Shown here piece after piece: positions 1 through 9,239 of a DNA stretch of 64,000 nt. Made by a program: the position numbers and the translations under genes. Below the pieces are notes generated by a model that was not told the DNA's origin, did no database searches, and saw nothing but the letters and a program-made list of their open reading frames with translations. Location of the stretch: positions 62,001 through 126,000 of the forward strand of contig JBCBUC010000005.1 in assembly GCA_039818345.1 (NCBI GenBank). Direction: 5' to 3'. Source of the stretch: Parvularcula sp039818345 (lineage in GTDB: Bacteria; Pseudomonadota; Alphaproteobacteria; Caulobacterales; Parvularculaceae). Positions within the stretch are counted from its first letter, which is position 1. Every line of letters starts with the position of its first letter.

Positions 1-1
1 T

Positions 2-652
2 GGGGACCGGGTGGTCTGGACCATCGGCTACCAGGACGTCATCGCCATTGGCCGTTTGGTGACCACTGGCACGTTGGTGGCGGACAGGGTCATCGCCCTC
101 GGTGGTCCATTGGTGCGAGAGCCCCGCATGATCCGCACGGTGATGGGGGCATCGCTCTCAGAGTTGACCCGGGGTGAGTATGATGCCCGGCTATCGGCCC
201 GGGTTATTTCAGGTTCCATTTTAAATGGCCGAACAACGGGCGAAGAGACAGCCGCTTATCTTGGTCGCTATGCCAACCAGGTGACGGTGATCGAGGAGGA
301 TCGCCAACAGAACCCGTTTGGATGGATCCGGCCGATGGCCCACAAATTTGCGTTCCAGCCGGTGTTGGGGTCAGCGCTCTCGAAAAAGCTGTTCCCGCTC
401 ACCTCCAACCTCAATGGTGGACGACGGGCGATGGTTCCGCTTGGCACCTTTGAGGAGCTGATGCCGCAGGACTACCTACCAACCCAGCTTTTACGATCAC
501 TGCTGGTGATGGACACCGATGTTGCGCAATCGCTCGGTGCGCTTGAACTGGACGAGGAAGATTTGAGCCTTGTCGGTTTCGCGTGCCCGGCAAAGTATGA
601 ATACGGAATGGCACTTCGTGAGTGCCTCACCAAGATTGAGAAAGAGGGCTGA
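2..652 (+). CDS. nqrA: Na+-translocating NADH:quinone reductase subunit A, C-terminal part
   Basis: Partial gene: the reading frame is open from the window edge and the first half lies upstream. The 216 visible residues include WTIGYQDVIAIG and RVIALGGPLV, which are typical of the second half of NqrA (family length about 450). NqrA is the quinone-binding, membrane-associated subunit of the sodium-pumping Na+-NQR complex. It lies 2 nt before nqrB, so the six nqr genes form one operon. No valid start is visible here; the GTG at 11 is internal. Confidence 0.93.
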   Translation, partial: GDRVVWTIGYQDVIAIGRLVTTGTLVADRVIALGGPLVREPRMIRTVMGASLSELTRGEYDARLSARVISGSILNGRTTGEETAAYLGRYANQVTVIEEDRQQNPFGWIRPMAHKFAFQPVLGSALSKKLFPLTSNLNGGRRAMVPLGTFEELMPQDYLPTQLLRSLLVMDTDVAQSLGALELDEEDLSLVGFACPAKYEYGMALRECLTKIEKEG

Positions 653-654
653 GG

Positions 655-1854
655 ATGGGTATCCGGAGCTTCTTCGATCAGATTGAGCCGAACTTCGAAA
701 AGGGCGGCAAATGGGAACGCTATTATCCCGTCTATGAAGCGGTGGAGAGTATTCTCTACACCCCGAAAACCGTGACCACGGTTGCGCCTCACGCTCGATC
801 CCACATCGATATGAAACGGATCATGACCTATGTTGTGATCGCCACCATCCCCGCTATTCTGGTCGGTCTTTATAACGTTGGTTATCAGACGAACACCGCG
901 ATCGCGACCTTTGGTGCCTCCGGCTGGCGCGCTTGGCTGATCGATGCGTTTGGTATCGGCTTTAACCCGGCCAATCCGCTCGCGAACGTTATTCACGGAT
1001 CGCTCTATTTCTTGCCGATCTACATCACGACCTTGGTCTTTGGCGGGTTGTGCGAGGTCGCCTTTGCGGTGGTACGCAAGCACGAGATCAATGAGGGATT
1101 CCTTGTCTCCTCGATGCTCTATGCACTGATCATGCCGCCCAATGTGCCACTTTGGCAGGTGGCGCTGGGGATTATGTTCGGGATCGTCATTGGCAAGGAA
1201 GTCTTTGGCGGGACGGGCAAGAACTTCTTGAACCCTGCCTTGACTGGCCGCGCGTTTCTCTACTTTGCCTACCCTGCTTATATGTCAGGCGACACCATCT
1301 GGACGCCGGTTGATGGCTTTTCCGGCGCCACCGCTTTGTCCGTCTCCGCATCAACCGGTTATGAGGCATTAGGGGCGCAAGGGATCACGTGGTTTGATGC
1401 GTTTTTCGGCCTGATCCAGGGCTGTATCGGCGAGACATCGACGCTTGCTTGTTTGCTTGGATTGGCGTTCCTGCTGGCCACCAAGATTGCCAATTACCGC
1501 CTGGTGGCGGGTTGCCTCATTGGGATGATTGGATTCTCGACACTTCTCAATTTGATTGGCTCGGACAGCAACCCGATGTTCGCCATGCCATGGCACTGGC
1601 ATCTCGTGATTGGCGGCTATGCGTTTGGTCTTGCCTTTATGGTGACCGAGCCGGTGTCCGCATCACACACCAATCTGGGGCGATGGATTTATGGCGGCCT
1701 AATCGGTGTGATGGTCGTCCTCATTCGAGTGATCAATCCTGCGTTCCCGGAAGGCATGATGCTCGCCATTTTGTTCGGGAATGTCTTTGCGCCGCTCATC
1801 GATCACTTCGTTGTCCAAGCGAACATCAAGCGGAGGGCCCGCCGTTATGCCTGA
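655..1854 (+). CDS. nqrB: Na+-NQR subunit B
   Basis: 399-residue polytopic inner-membrane subunit of Na+-NQR. NqrB carries riboflavin and a covalently bound FMN and forms much of the sodium channel. The FMN attachment motif SGAT is visible around residues 223-226, so Thr226 is the predicted phosphoester-linked residue. Many hydrophobic segments run from about residue 55 to the end. The start ATG at 655 is directly after the nqrA stop, preceded by GGGCTGAGG. The end overlaps nqrC by 8 nt, indicating translational coupling. Confidence 0.97.
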   Translation: MGIRSFFDQIEPNFEKGGKWERYYPVYEAVESILYTPKTVTTVAPHARSHIDMKRIMTYVVIATIPAILVGLYNVGYQTNTAIATFGASGWRAWLIDAFGIGFNPANPLANVIHGSLYFLPIYITTLVFGGLCEVAFAVVRKHEINEGFLVSSMLYALIMPPNVPLWQVALGIMFGIVIGKEVFGGTGKNFLNPALTGRAFLYFAYPAYMSGDTIWTPVDGFSGATALSVSASTGYEALGAQGITWFDAFFGLIQGCIGETSTLACLLGLAFLLATKIANYRLVAGCLIGMIGFSTLLNLIGSDSNPMFAMPWHWHLVIGGYAFGLAFMVTEPVSASHTNLGRWIYGGLIGVMVVLIRVINPAFPEGMMLAILFGNVFAPLIDHFVVQANIKRRARRYA

Positions 1855-2656
1855 ACCAGGCGCTGAGAAAAAAGGACTGATCCGGCGTTTTCTCGATATG
1901 CCAGCGGATTCGACGCCCAAAACCGTCGCTGTTGCGGTGACGCTCTGCCTTGTTGCGTCGATGGCTGTTTCCTCCGTGGCGGTCTCGCTGCGGCCTGCGC
2001 AGGAAGTGAACAAGCTTCGCGACAAGCAGATCAATATTCTCCAAGTCGCTGGCCGTTTTGATCCGGCAACGGACGTCTCCGAAGCCTTCGCCGCTTTCGA
2101 ACCCCAGGTCTTGGAGCTCGAAACCGGAGAGTTTTCCGATCAATTGGATGCGGCCGTGTTCGACGATCGGGCAGCAGCGGATGACCCTGATCTTTCGCTC
2201 GAATTGACGGATGATCCGGCATCGATCGGGCGCAAGGCGCTCTATCGCACGGTTTATCTTTTGCGTGACGACGCGGGACAGATTGAACGCGTCATTCTGC
2301 CGATCCATGGCTATGGTCTGTGGTCGACCCTTTATGGGTTCATTGCAGTCGAGGCGAATGGCAATGATATCTATGGTCTTCAGTTCTACGAACACGGAGA
2401 GACACCAGGTCTCGGTGCTGAGGTCGATAACCCCAAATGGAAAGCGCAATGGCGCGGCAAAAAGCTGATCAACGACGCTGGCGAGCTTGCCATCACGGTT
2501 GCGAAAACAGCGCCCGCCGATGGCGCGACCTATCACGTTGATGCCTTGTCCGGTGCGACTCTCACCTCCAACGGTGTCGATAGCCTGGTCCGATTTTGGA
2601 TGGGCGAAGCCGGGTACGAACCGTTTCTCAACCGATTAAGACAAGGAGACGTCTGA
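1847..2656 (+). CDS. nqrC: Na+-NQR subunit C
   Basis: 269-residue subunit with one N-terminal membrane anchor (about residues 24-43) and a periplasmic FMN-binding domain. The covalent flavinylation motif SGATLT is present with Thr238 as the acceptor, in the context DALSGATLT. NqrC passes electrons between the iron-sulfur/NqrB parts of the complex. I chose ATG 1847 over an upstream in-frame start at 1781 because it follows GGAGGGCCC and removes a long overlap with nqrB. It overlaps nqrB by 8 nt and nqrD by 1 nt (TGATG). Confidence 0.96.
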   Translation: MPEPGAEKKGLIRRFLDMPADSTPKTVAVAVTLCLVASMAVSSVAVSLRPAQEVNKLRDKQINILQVAGRFDPATDVSEAFAAFEPQVLELETGEFSDQLDAAVFDDRAAADDPDLSLELTDDPASIGRKALYRTVYLLRDDAGQIERVILPIHGYGLWSTLYGFIAVEANGNDIYGLQFYEHGETPGLGAEVDNPKWKAQWRGKKLINDAGELAITVAKTAPADGATYHVDALSGATLTSNGVDSLVRFWMGEAGYEPFLNRLRQGDV

Positions 2657-3309
2657 TGTCCCAGACCAAAAAGGACCTCCTTATCGACCCGATGGTCGAC
2701 AACAATCCGATCACCTTGCAAGTGCTCGGGATTTGTTCAGCACTCGCCGTGACGTCGTCTCTTCAAGTGGCCTTTGTGATGGCGCTTGCGGTGACGATGG
2801 TGACCGCGTTCTCGTCGATGTTTATTTCGATGATCAGGAGCCAGATCCCAAGCTCCATCCGGATCATTGTTCAAATGGTGGTGATCGCCTCCTTGGTGAT
2901 CATCGTCGATCAGCTTCTCAAAGCCTTCGCCTTTGAAATCTCCAAAACGCTTTCGGTGTTCGTTGGTCTGATCATCACCAATTGCATCGTTATGGGTCGC
3001 GCTGAAGCGTTTGCGATGAAGAATCCGCCGATTGATTCCTTCATTGACGGCGCGGGCAATGGTTTGGGTTATGGGTTTATTCTCATGCTCGTGGGGTTCG
3101 TTCGCGAACTCTTTGGCGCAGGGACTTTGTTTGGGATCACGATTCTGCCCACGGTCAGCAATGACGGCTGGTATGTGCCGAACGGCTTTTTGCTTCTTCC
3201 GCCGTCGTCATTCTTTGTGATTGGTCTTTTAATTTGGGCGTTCCGCTCGTGGAAACCAGCACAGGTCGAAAAGCGCGAATTCAAGATCCAAACGGTGGAG
3301 GCCCACTAA
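2656..3309 (+). CDS. nqrD: Na+-NQR subunit D
   Basis: 217-residue integral membrane subunit homologous to RnfE. It begins with a soluble stretch (KKDLLIDPMVDNNPI) and then about six hydrophobic segments. NqrD and NqrE together coordinate an intramembrane iron-sulfur centre in known complexes; the conserved Cys in GICSA and TNCIVMGR are present. The start at 2656 overlaps the nqrC stop by one base and is preceded by AAGGAGAC, a strong ribosome site. Confidence 0.97.
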   Translation: MSQTKKDLLIDPMVDNNPITLQVLGICSALAVTSSLQVAFVMALAVTMVTAFSSMFISMIRSQIPSSIRIIVQMVVIASLVIIVDQLLKAFAFEISKTLSVFVGLIITNCIVMGRAEAFAMKNPPIDSFIDGAGNGLGYGFILMLVGFVRELFGAGTLFGITILPTVSNDGWYVPNGFLLLPPSSFFVIGLLIWAFRSWKPAQVEKREFKIQTVEAH

Positions 3310-3918
3310 GTGGAGAACCTTCTTTCCATCGCGGTGAAAGCGATCTTCGTTGAGAATCTCGCGCTCTCATTCTTCCTCGGTATGTGCACCTTTATCGCCG
3401 TGTCGAAAAAGATCGCGACTGCGATTGGGCTTGGCGTTTCGGTGGTGATTGTCCAAGCGATCACCGTGCCCGCGAACAATCTTATCCTGACCTATCTGCT
3501 CAAGCCCGGTGCTCTGGCCTGGGCCGGTTTTCCGGCCATGGATCTGACGTTCTTGGGACTGATTTCTTACATCGGCGTGATTGCAGCGATGGTGCAGATT
3601 TTGGAAATGGTTCTCGATAAATATTTCCCGCCGCTTTACAACGCGCTTGGCGTGTTTCTGCCGCTTATCACCGTGAACTGCGCTATTCTCGGCGGCTCTC
3701 TCTTTATGGTGGAGCGTGATTACAACCTCGCGGAGTCGGCCACCTATGGATTGTCGTCCGGCTTTGGCTGGGCGCTTGCGATCACGGCCATGGCGGGCGT
3801 GCGCGAAAAGCTCAAATACTCGGATATCCCTGATGGCCTGCAGGGACTGGGGATCACGTTCATCACGGCAGGGCTGATGTCTCTCGCCTTTATGTCGTTT
3901 GGCGGCATCAAGCTCTAG
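3310..3918 (+). CDS. nqrE: Na+-NQR subunit E
   Basis: 202-residue polytopic membrane subunit, homologous to RnfA. Begins with GTG immediately after the nqrD stop; GGAGG lies 8 nt upstream, inside the end of nqrD. The conserved Cys-containing segments GMCTFIAVSKK and TVNCAILGGSLF are present; these partner NqrD Cys residues to hold the membrane iron-sulfur centre. Length matches the family. Confidence 0.97.
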   Translation: MENLLSIAVKAIFVENLALSFFLGMCTFIAVSKKIATAIGLGVSVVIVQAITVPANNLILTYLLKPGALAWAGFPAMDLTFLGLISYIGVIAAMVQILEMVLDKYFPPLYNALGVFLPLITVNCAILGGSLFMVERDYNLAESATYGLSSGFGWALAITAMAGVREKLKYSDIPDGLQGLGITFITAGLMSLAFMSFGGIKL

Positions 3919-3930
3919 GGGAGACCATTG

Positions 3931-5151
3931 ATGGAAACGTTTGGACTGGGTGTTGTTCTCTTTACACTGATTGTTGTCGGTTTGGTGACGATCATTTTGC
4001 TTGCGCGTTCGCAACTCGTCTCGACCGGTAACGTCAATATCCGGATCAATGGTGAGAAAACAATTTCTGTTCCCGCTGGCGGTAAGTTGCTTCAAACCCT
4101 TGCTGATCAAAAGCTTTTTGTGCCTTCGGCGTGCGGAGGAGGGGGCACCTGTGCCCAGTGCCGTGTCAAAATCCACGCTGGGGGAGGTTCAATCCTTCCA
4201 ACAGAAGAGAGCCACATCACCAAGCGCGAGGCGTCCTGCGGTGACCGCTTGTCTTGCCAGGTTGCGGTCAAGCAGGACATGGAAGTGGAAGTCCCCGAAG
4301 AGGTCTTCGGCGTTAAAAAGTGGGAATGCGAAGTTATTTCCAATGATAACGTTGCGACCTTTATCAAAGCGCTGACCCTGCGCCTTCCCGAAGGCGAGGA
4401 CGTCAACTTTAAAGCCGGCGGCTACATCCAAATTGCAGCGCCCGCCCATCATGTGAAGTACAAAGACTTTGATGTGGCGGAGGAGTACCGAGAGGATTGG
4501 GACAAGTTCAATCTTTGGCAGTACGAATCCATCGTCAACGAACCAATCGAGCGGGCCTATTCGATGGCCAACTACCCTGACGAAAAGGGTATGATCATGC
4601 TCAATGTACGGATTGCTTCACCGCCACCGGGTAGTGAAGGAATTCCCCCAGGCAAGATGTCGTCCTACATCTTTAACTTGAAACCGGGCGACAAGGTCAC
4701 GATTTCAGGACCGTTTGGCGAGTTTTTTGCGCGCGAGACGAAGAAAGAGATGGTCTTTGTCGGCGGCGGTGCGGGCATGGCCCCGATGCGTAGCCACATC
4801 TTTGATCAGCTCAAACGGTTAAGTTCGGACAGGAAAATCACCTTCTGGTACGGTGCGCGCTCGAAACGAGAGATGTTCTTCGTTGAGGATTTTGATCAGC
4901 TTGAAGAAGCCAATGACAATTTCGATTGGCATGTCGCGCTGTCCGATGCCCTTCCGGAAGATGAATGGTCCGGTTACACCGGCTTTATTCATAATGTTCT
5001 ACTTGAAGAGTATTTGAAAAATCATCCGGCACCTGAGGATTGTGAATACTACATGTGTGGCCCGCCGATCATGAATCAGTCGGTGATCAACATGCTTCTC
5101 AACCTCGGCGTTGATCGCGAAGACATTATGCTTGACGACTTTGGTGGGTGA
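3931..5151 (+). CDS. nqrF: Na+-NQR subunit F, NADH dehydrogenase subunit
   Basis: 406-residue NADH-oxidising subunit. Order: N-terminal membrane helix (about 6-26); plant-type 2Fe-2S domain with Cys68, Cys74, Cys77 and Cys109; FAD domain with RAYSMAN near residue 209; NADH-binding domain with GGGAGMAPMR near 278. The C-terminus LDDFGG is typical. ATG 3931 is chosen over TTG 3928 because GGGGAGA lies 6-7 nt upstream. It is the last nqr gene here. No nqrM or apbE (helper genes for Fe insertion and flavinylation) follows in this window, so they are presumably elsewhere. Confidence 0.97.
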   Translation: METFGLGVVLFTLIVVGLVTIILLARSQLVSTGNVNIRINGEKTISVPAGGKLLQTLADQKLFVPSACGGGGTCAQCRVKIHAGGGSILPTEESHITKREASCGDRLSCQVAVKQDMEVEVPEEVFGVKKWECEVISNDNVATFIKALTLRLPEGEDVNFKAGGYIQIAAPAHHVKYKDFDVAEEYREDWDKFNLWQYESIVNEPIERAYSMANYPDEKGMIMLNVRIASPPPGSEGIPPGKMSSYIFNLKPGDKVTISGPFGEFFARETKKEMVFVGGGAGMAPMRSHIFDQLKRLSSDRKITFWYGARSKREMFFVEDFDQLEEANDNFDWHVALSDALPEDEWSGYTGFIHNVLLEEYLKNHPAPEDCEYYMCGPPIMNQSVINMLLNLGVDREDIMLDDFGG

Positions 5152-5515
5152 TCCTGTCACCCTTGGATAGGTGCGCGTGCTTTTCCTCGTCAACGAAGGT
5201 GCACACCTCGTGACCGAATGAGGGGGTTGGCAGGCCTGTTCTTGTGGCTCAGCCGCTCTTTTCATCCTTGCGGCCCCGTGCCTCTTCGACGCGTTGCAGT
5301 CGCTATTGTGGCACTCGTTCAGGGCTAACTGTCAGAAATAAGTAGAAAAAAGCAAGTGGAGACAATCCGCAGCGAAAATTCCGCCGTTCTGAAACGACTT
5401 GCAAGCCAAACTGGCCTGAAATATCTACCGACAAACCATTCATCCTCAGCCTGCAGGCCTTGCTGGCCAGTCTTGCGATGAGGAAATCGTCGAACGTGTC
5501 GTTTTCAGGATCACC
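5152..5515. other. Intergenic region between nqrF and acnB
   Basis: 364 bases without a convincing gene. There is no strong U-tailed terminator after nqrF. A 7-bp inverted repeat (ACTGGCC at 5410 and GGCCAGT at 5465) lies in the acnB-proximal half. The acnB promoter probably lies here, but I cannot place -35/-10 elements with confidence. The ribosome site for acnB is AGGAT just before 5516. Confidence 0.4.
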
Positions 5516-8272
5516 ATGAGCTTATACACTGATTATTTGAATGAGATAGAAACTCGAAAAGCAGACGGCCTATCTCCCAAGCCGATTGATGACGGCGCCC
5601 TTGTCGAAGAGATTATTGAGCAGATCAAAGACAATGCGAACGAACATCGCGACGCGTCTCTTCAATTCTTAATCTACAACACGCTTCCTGGAACGACCAG
5701 CGCTGCCGGTGCGAAGGCACAATTTCTCAAGAGCATCATTTTAGGCCAGCACACAGTCGACGAGATTTCACCAACATTCGCTTTCGAATTGCTGTCGCAT
5801 ATGAAGGGCGGACCATCGGTCGAGGTTCTCCTTGACCTCGCATTGGGCGATGATGCCTCTATCGCTCAGCAAGCTGCAAAAGTTCTGAAGACCCAAGTCT
5901 TTCTCTATGAGGCTGATACGGATCGCCTTCAAGCGGCGTACACAGATGGTAACGAGATCGCTCAAGAGCTCGTTAAGAGCTACGCGAACGCAGAGTTTTT
6001 TACCGCGTTGCCGGACGTTGACGAAGAGATTGAGATCGTCACTTACATCGCCGCTGTTGGCGATATCTCGACCGATCTTCTTTCGCCTGGTAACCAAGCC
6101 CACTCGCGGTCCGACCGCGAACTGCACGGCAAATGCATGATTTCTGAAATGGCGCAGGCAGAAATCCGTGCGCTGCAGAAAGATCATCCCGGCAAACGCG
6201 TGATGTTGATCGCGGAAAAAGGCACGATGGGCGTTGGGTCATCGCGGATGTCCGGCGTGAACAATGTCGCCCTTTGGACAGGGCAACCGGCCAGTCCATA
6301 CATTCCCTTTGTCAATATCGCGCCTATTGTTGCGGGCACGAACGGTATTTCACCAATTTTCCTGACCACCGTCGGTGTGACAGGCGGCATCGGCATTGAC
6401 CTCAAAAATTGGTTTAAAAAGCTCGATGCTGAAGGGAACACCGTGCTCGACGAGAATGGCGACCCAGTTTTGGAGCAGGCGTTTTCTGTTGAAACCGGCA
6501 CCGTGCTGAAAATCAACACAAAGACGAAAAAGCTCTATCATGGTGATGAAGAGCTTGTTGATATCTCCTCCGCCCTGACCCCGCAAAAGATGGAATTCAT
6601 CAAAGCTGGCGGGTCCTATGCGATTGTCTTTGGGAAAAAACTCCAAAGCTTTGCAGCATCGCTTCTAGGCACTGAAGCAAAAACGATCTTCGCTCCGTCC
6701 AAAGAGATTTCGCATGAAGGTCAAGGTCTCACGGCCGTTGAGAAAATCTTTAACCGGAACGCCGTCGGAGTCAGCAGTACAGCACCGCTCCATGCGGGTT
6801 CAGACGTCCGGGTGAAGGTGAACATTGTCGGATCGCAAGACACGACCGGCCTCATGACCTCCCAAGAACTTGAATCCATGGCGGCGACGGTGATCTCGCC
6901 GACCCTTGATGGTGCCTATCAATCGGGCTGCCACACCGCATCGGTGTGGGATAAGAAAGCTCAGGTGAACATCCCTAAGCTGATGTCCTTCATGAATAAT
7001 TTTGGTCTGATCACGGCGAGGGACCCTAAGGATGTTTATCATCCGATGACGGACGTCATTCATAAAGTCCTCAACGATATCACCATTGATGATTGGGCCA
7101 TTATCATCGGCGGTGACTCGCACACCCGTATGTCAAAAGGCGTCGCCTTCGGTGCCGACTCCGGAACCGTTGCGCTGGCTTTGGCGACGGGCGAAGCCAC
7201 TATGCCGGTCCCTGAATCGGTCAAGGTCACGTTCAAAGGTGTCTTGAAAGACCACATGGATTTCCGCGACGTGGTGCATGCGACCCAGGCCCAGATGCTG
7301 AAAAAATTCGGCGACAATGTTTTCCAGGGCCGGATCATTGAGGTCCATATTGGTACGCTTCTCTCGGACCAAGCCTTCACGTTTACGGACTGGACCGCAG
7401 AGATGAAGGCTAAGGCCTCGATCTGCATTTCCGAAAACGACACGCTGATTGAGTCGCTCGAGATCGCAAAAAGCCGTATCCAGATTATGATTGATAAGGG
7501 CATGGACAACGCCAACGGTGTTCTTCGCGGCCTCATCGAAAAAGCGGACAGCCGGATCGAAGAGATCCGCACAGGAAAACTCCCAGCCCTGACGCCTGAC
7601 GATAACGCGCAGTATTATGCAGAGTTTGTCGTTGATCTCGATCAGATTGATGAGCCGATGATCGCCGATCCGGACGTCAACAATGACGACGTCGCTAAGC
7701 GCTACACCCACGACACCATTCGCCCGATTTCCTATTACGGCGGTGATAAGCCGGTTGATCTCGGCTTTGTCGGCTCCTGTATGGTGCATAAGGGCGATAT
7801 GAAAATCATCTCCCAGATGCTCCGTAACTTGAAGAAACAGCACGGGACAATCGACTTTAAGGCGCCCCTCGTTGTTGCTCCGCCCACATATAATATTGTC
7901 GATGAACTGAAAGCCGAAGGCGATTGGGAGGTTCTTCGTGAATTCTCAGGGTTTGAATTCGACGATTCCTCACCGAAAAACACAGCACGCGTCTCTTATG
8001 AAAACATGCTCTATCTTGAGCGCCCTGGTTGTAACCTCTGCATGGGCAATCAGGAGAAAGCAGAGAAGGGTGACACCGTGATGGCGACGTCCACGCGCCT
8101 GTTCCAAGGACGTGTGGTGGAAGACTCCGATGAGAAGAAGGGGGAGTCCTTGCTTGCCTCCACACCCGTCGTTGTCTTGTCGACAATCCTTGGCCGCACG
8201 CCGCGTCTTGATGAGTACAAATCGGCGGTGGAGGGCATCAACCTGACGAAATACGCGCCTCCTGTTCAATAG
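5516..8272 (+). CDS. acnB: Aconitate hydratase B (aconitase / 2-methylisocitrate dehydratase)
   Basis: 918-residue aconitase of the AcnB type, interconverting citrate and isocitrate in the TCA cycle; AcnB members often also dehydrate 2-methylcitrate. The N-terminal HEAT-like domain (about 1-160) and swivel domain precede the catalytic core, the order peculiar to AcnB. The predicted 4Fe-4S ligands are Cys755 (GSCMVHKGD), Cys839 and Cys842 (GCNLCMGNQ). Somewhat longer than the E. coli enzyme (865). It stands alone, with 364 nt upstream and 80 nt downstream. AcnA-type enzymes are more usual in this class. Confidence 0.97.
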   Translation: MSLYTDYLNEIETRKADGLSPKPIDDGALVEEIIEQIKDNANEHRDASLQFLIYNTLPGTTSAAGAKAQFLKSIILGQHTVDEISPTFAFELLSHMKGGPSVEVLLDLALGDDASIAQQAAKVLKTQVFLYEADTDRLQAAYTDGNEIAQELVKSYANAEFFTALPDVDEEIEIVTYIAAVGDISTDLLSPGNQAHSRSDRELHGKCMISEMAQAEIRALQKDHPGKRVMLIAEKGTMGVGSSRMSGVNNVALWTGQPASPYIPFVNIAPIVAGTNGISPIFLTTVGVTGGIGIDLKNWFKKLDAEGNTVLDENGDPVLEQAFSVETGTVLKINTKTKKLYHGDEELVDISSALTPQKMEFIKAGGSYAIVFGKKLQSFAASLLGTEAKTIFAPSKEISHEGQGLTAVEKIFNRNAVGVSSTAPLHAGSDVRVKVNIVGSQDTTGLMTSQELESMAATVISPTLDGAYQSGCHTASVWDKKAQVNIPKLMSFMNNFGLITARDPKDVYHPMTDVIHKVLNDITIDDWAIIIGGDSHTRMSKGVAFGADSGTVALALATGEATMPVPESVKVTFKGVLKDHMDFRDVVHATQAQMLKKFGDNVFQGRIIEVHIGTLLSDQAFTFTDWTAEMKAKASICISENDTLIESLEIAKSRIQIMIDKGMDNANGVLRGLIEKADSRIEEIRTGKLPALTPDDNAQYYAEFVVDLDQIDEPMIADPDVNNDDVAKRYTHDTIRPISYYGGDKPVDLGFVGSCMVHKGDMKIISQMLRNLKKQHGTIDFKAPLVVAPPTYNIVDELKAEGDWEVLREFSGFEFDDSSPKNTARVSYENMLYLERPGCNLCMGNQEKAEKGDTVMATSTRLFQGRVVEDSDEKKGESLLASTPVVVLSTILGRTPRLDEYKSAVEGINLTKYAPPVQ

Positions 8273-8292
8273 GGTCAGGATCTATTGTCTTC

Positions 8293-8321
8293 CCCCTTGG
8301 CTGGTGACAATCAGCCTGGGG
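8293..8321. repeat. Imperfect hairpin downstream of acnB
   Basis: CCCC-TT-GGCTG pairs with CAGCC-T-GGGG around an 8-base loop. It has no T-run, so it may be a weak terminator or an mRNA-stabilising element. Confidence 0.35.
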
Positions 8322-8352
8322 AACGTCGCGAAGTAGGGGAGTTCGAAGCCTT

Positions 8353-9132
8353 ATGCAGGACGTTAAAAGCAGCATAGAGACGATGCGCCAGCTGATGCCG
8401 GCCGCGGACGAACAAACCGTTGAGGCCTTGGCTCCAGGCGGTACTTTACGGGCGGGCATCAACCTGAGCAATTTTTTGTTGGTGACTGGCCAATCTCCCA
8501 CCGGTCAGCCTGAGGGCGTGTCGCCTGGTATGGCGGCGGCCCTGGGTGCGCTGATCAATCGTGACGTCGACTATGTGACGTTTGAATCGCCCGGTGCGGT
8601 TGCTGACGCTGTAGAGAATGATGCTTGGGATATTGGCAATATCGGCGCGGACCCTGCGCGCGCGCATTTTATTCAGTTTACTGATGCCTATTGCGAAATT
8701 GAAAGCACTTGCTTGGTGCGTACAGGTGCGTCCTTTGAGACCTTCGCCGATGTTGATCAGCCGGGCGTCAAGATCGGTACCAAAAAGCGTGCCGCCTACA
8801 CCCTTTGGCTAGAGCGTCATCTCCAGCATGCGGAGCTTGTCCAGTTTGATAGCATGGATGCGTCGCTCGATGGCTTTTTAGAACAAGGCCTCGACGTGCT
8901 CGCGGGTCTTCGGCCGCGTCTAAGTGAAGATGCAGCACGGCTCTCCGATATGCGTGTGCTGACCGACCGGTTTGCGGCGGTTCAGCAGGCGATTGGCACG
9001 CCCAAGGGTCGCGATGCTTCTGGTGCGCACTACCTTCAGCAATTCGTGACCAACGCGAAGACTTCGGGCCTTGTCGAAGCGCTGATCAACCATCATGGCG
9101 TGGCCGGTAAACTCACTGTCGCCCAGGATTAG
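8353..9132 (+). CDS. Solute-binding (family 3)-like protein without signal peptide
   Basis: 259 residues resembling the periplasmic amino-acid-binding fold of ABC systems: GGTLRAGINLSNFLLV opening, PEGVSPGMAAALG, a WDIGNIGADPARA ligand-pocket stretch and a VKIGTKKRAAY segment. The N-terminus (MQDVKSSIETMRQ) is hydrophilic with no signal peptide or lipobox, so as written the protein is cytoplasmic. No permease or ATPase gene is adjacent. It could sense a small molecule in the cytosol or be a relic of a transport system. A ribosome site GGGGAG lies about 12 nt before the ATG. Function unknown beyond the fold. Confidence 0.75.
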   Translation: MQDVKSSIETMRQLMPAADEQTVEALAPGGTLRAGINLSNFLLVTGQSPTGQPEGVSPGMAAALGALINRDVDYVTFESPGAVADAVENDAWDIGNIGADPARAHFIQFTDAYCEIESTCLVRTGASFETFADVDQPGVKIGTKKRAAYTLWLERHLQHAELVQFDSMDASLDGFLEQGLDVLAGLRPRLSEDAARLSDMRVLTDRFAAVQQAIGTPKGRDASGAHYLQQFVTNAKTSGLVEALINHHGVAGKLTVAQD

Positions 9133-9239
9133 CTGTTCCCTCAACACCTCGTTCGTTGACCATTACGCGGGTTCGTTCAACGTCTTCGGTCATACGACCG
9201 CCGGAGACTTCTAGCATCCATGACGAGGCAGGTGATGGG

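Noticed and set aside
1826..2536. 236-residue frame antisense to nqrC
   Set aside because: Shadow of nqrC; no family and no ribosome site.
3367..4176. 269-residue frame antisense to nqrE/nqrF
   Set aside because: Shadow frame, rich in Arg and His as expected from GC-rich complement codons.
5410..5471. ACTGGCC/GGCCAGT inverted repeat upstream of acnB
   Set aside because: The arms are short and 48 bases apart; likely chance in GC-rich DNA, so it is only mentioned in the intergenic note.
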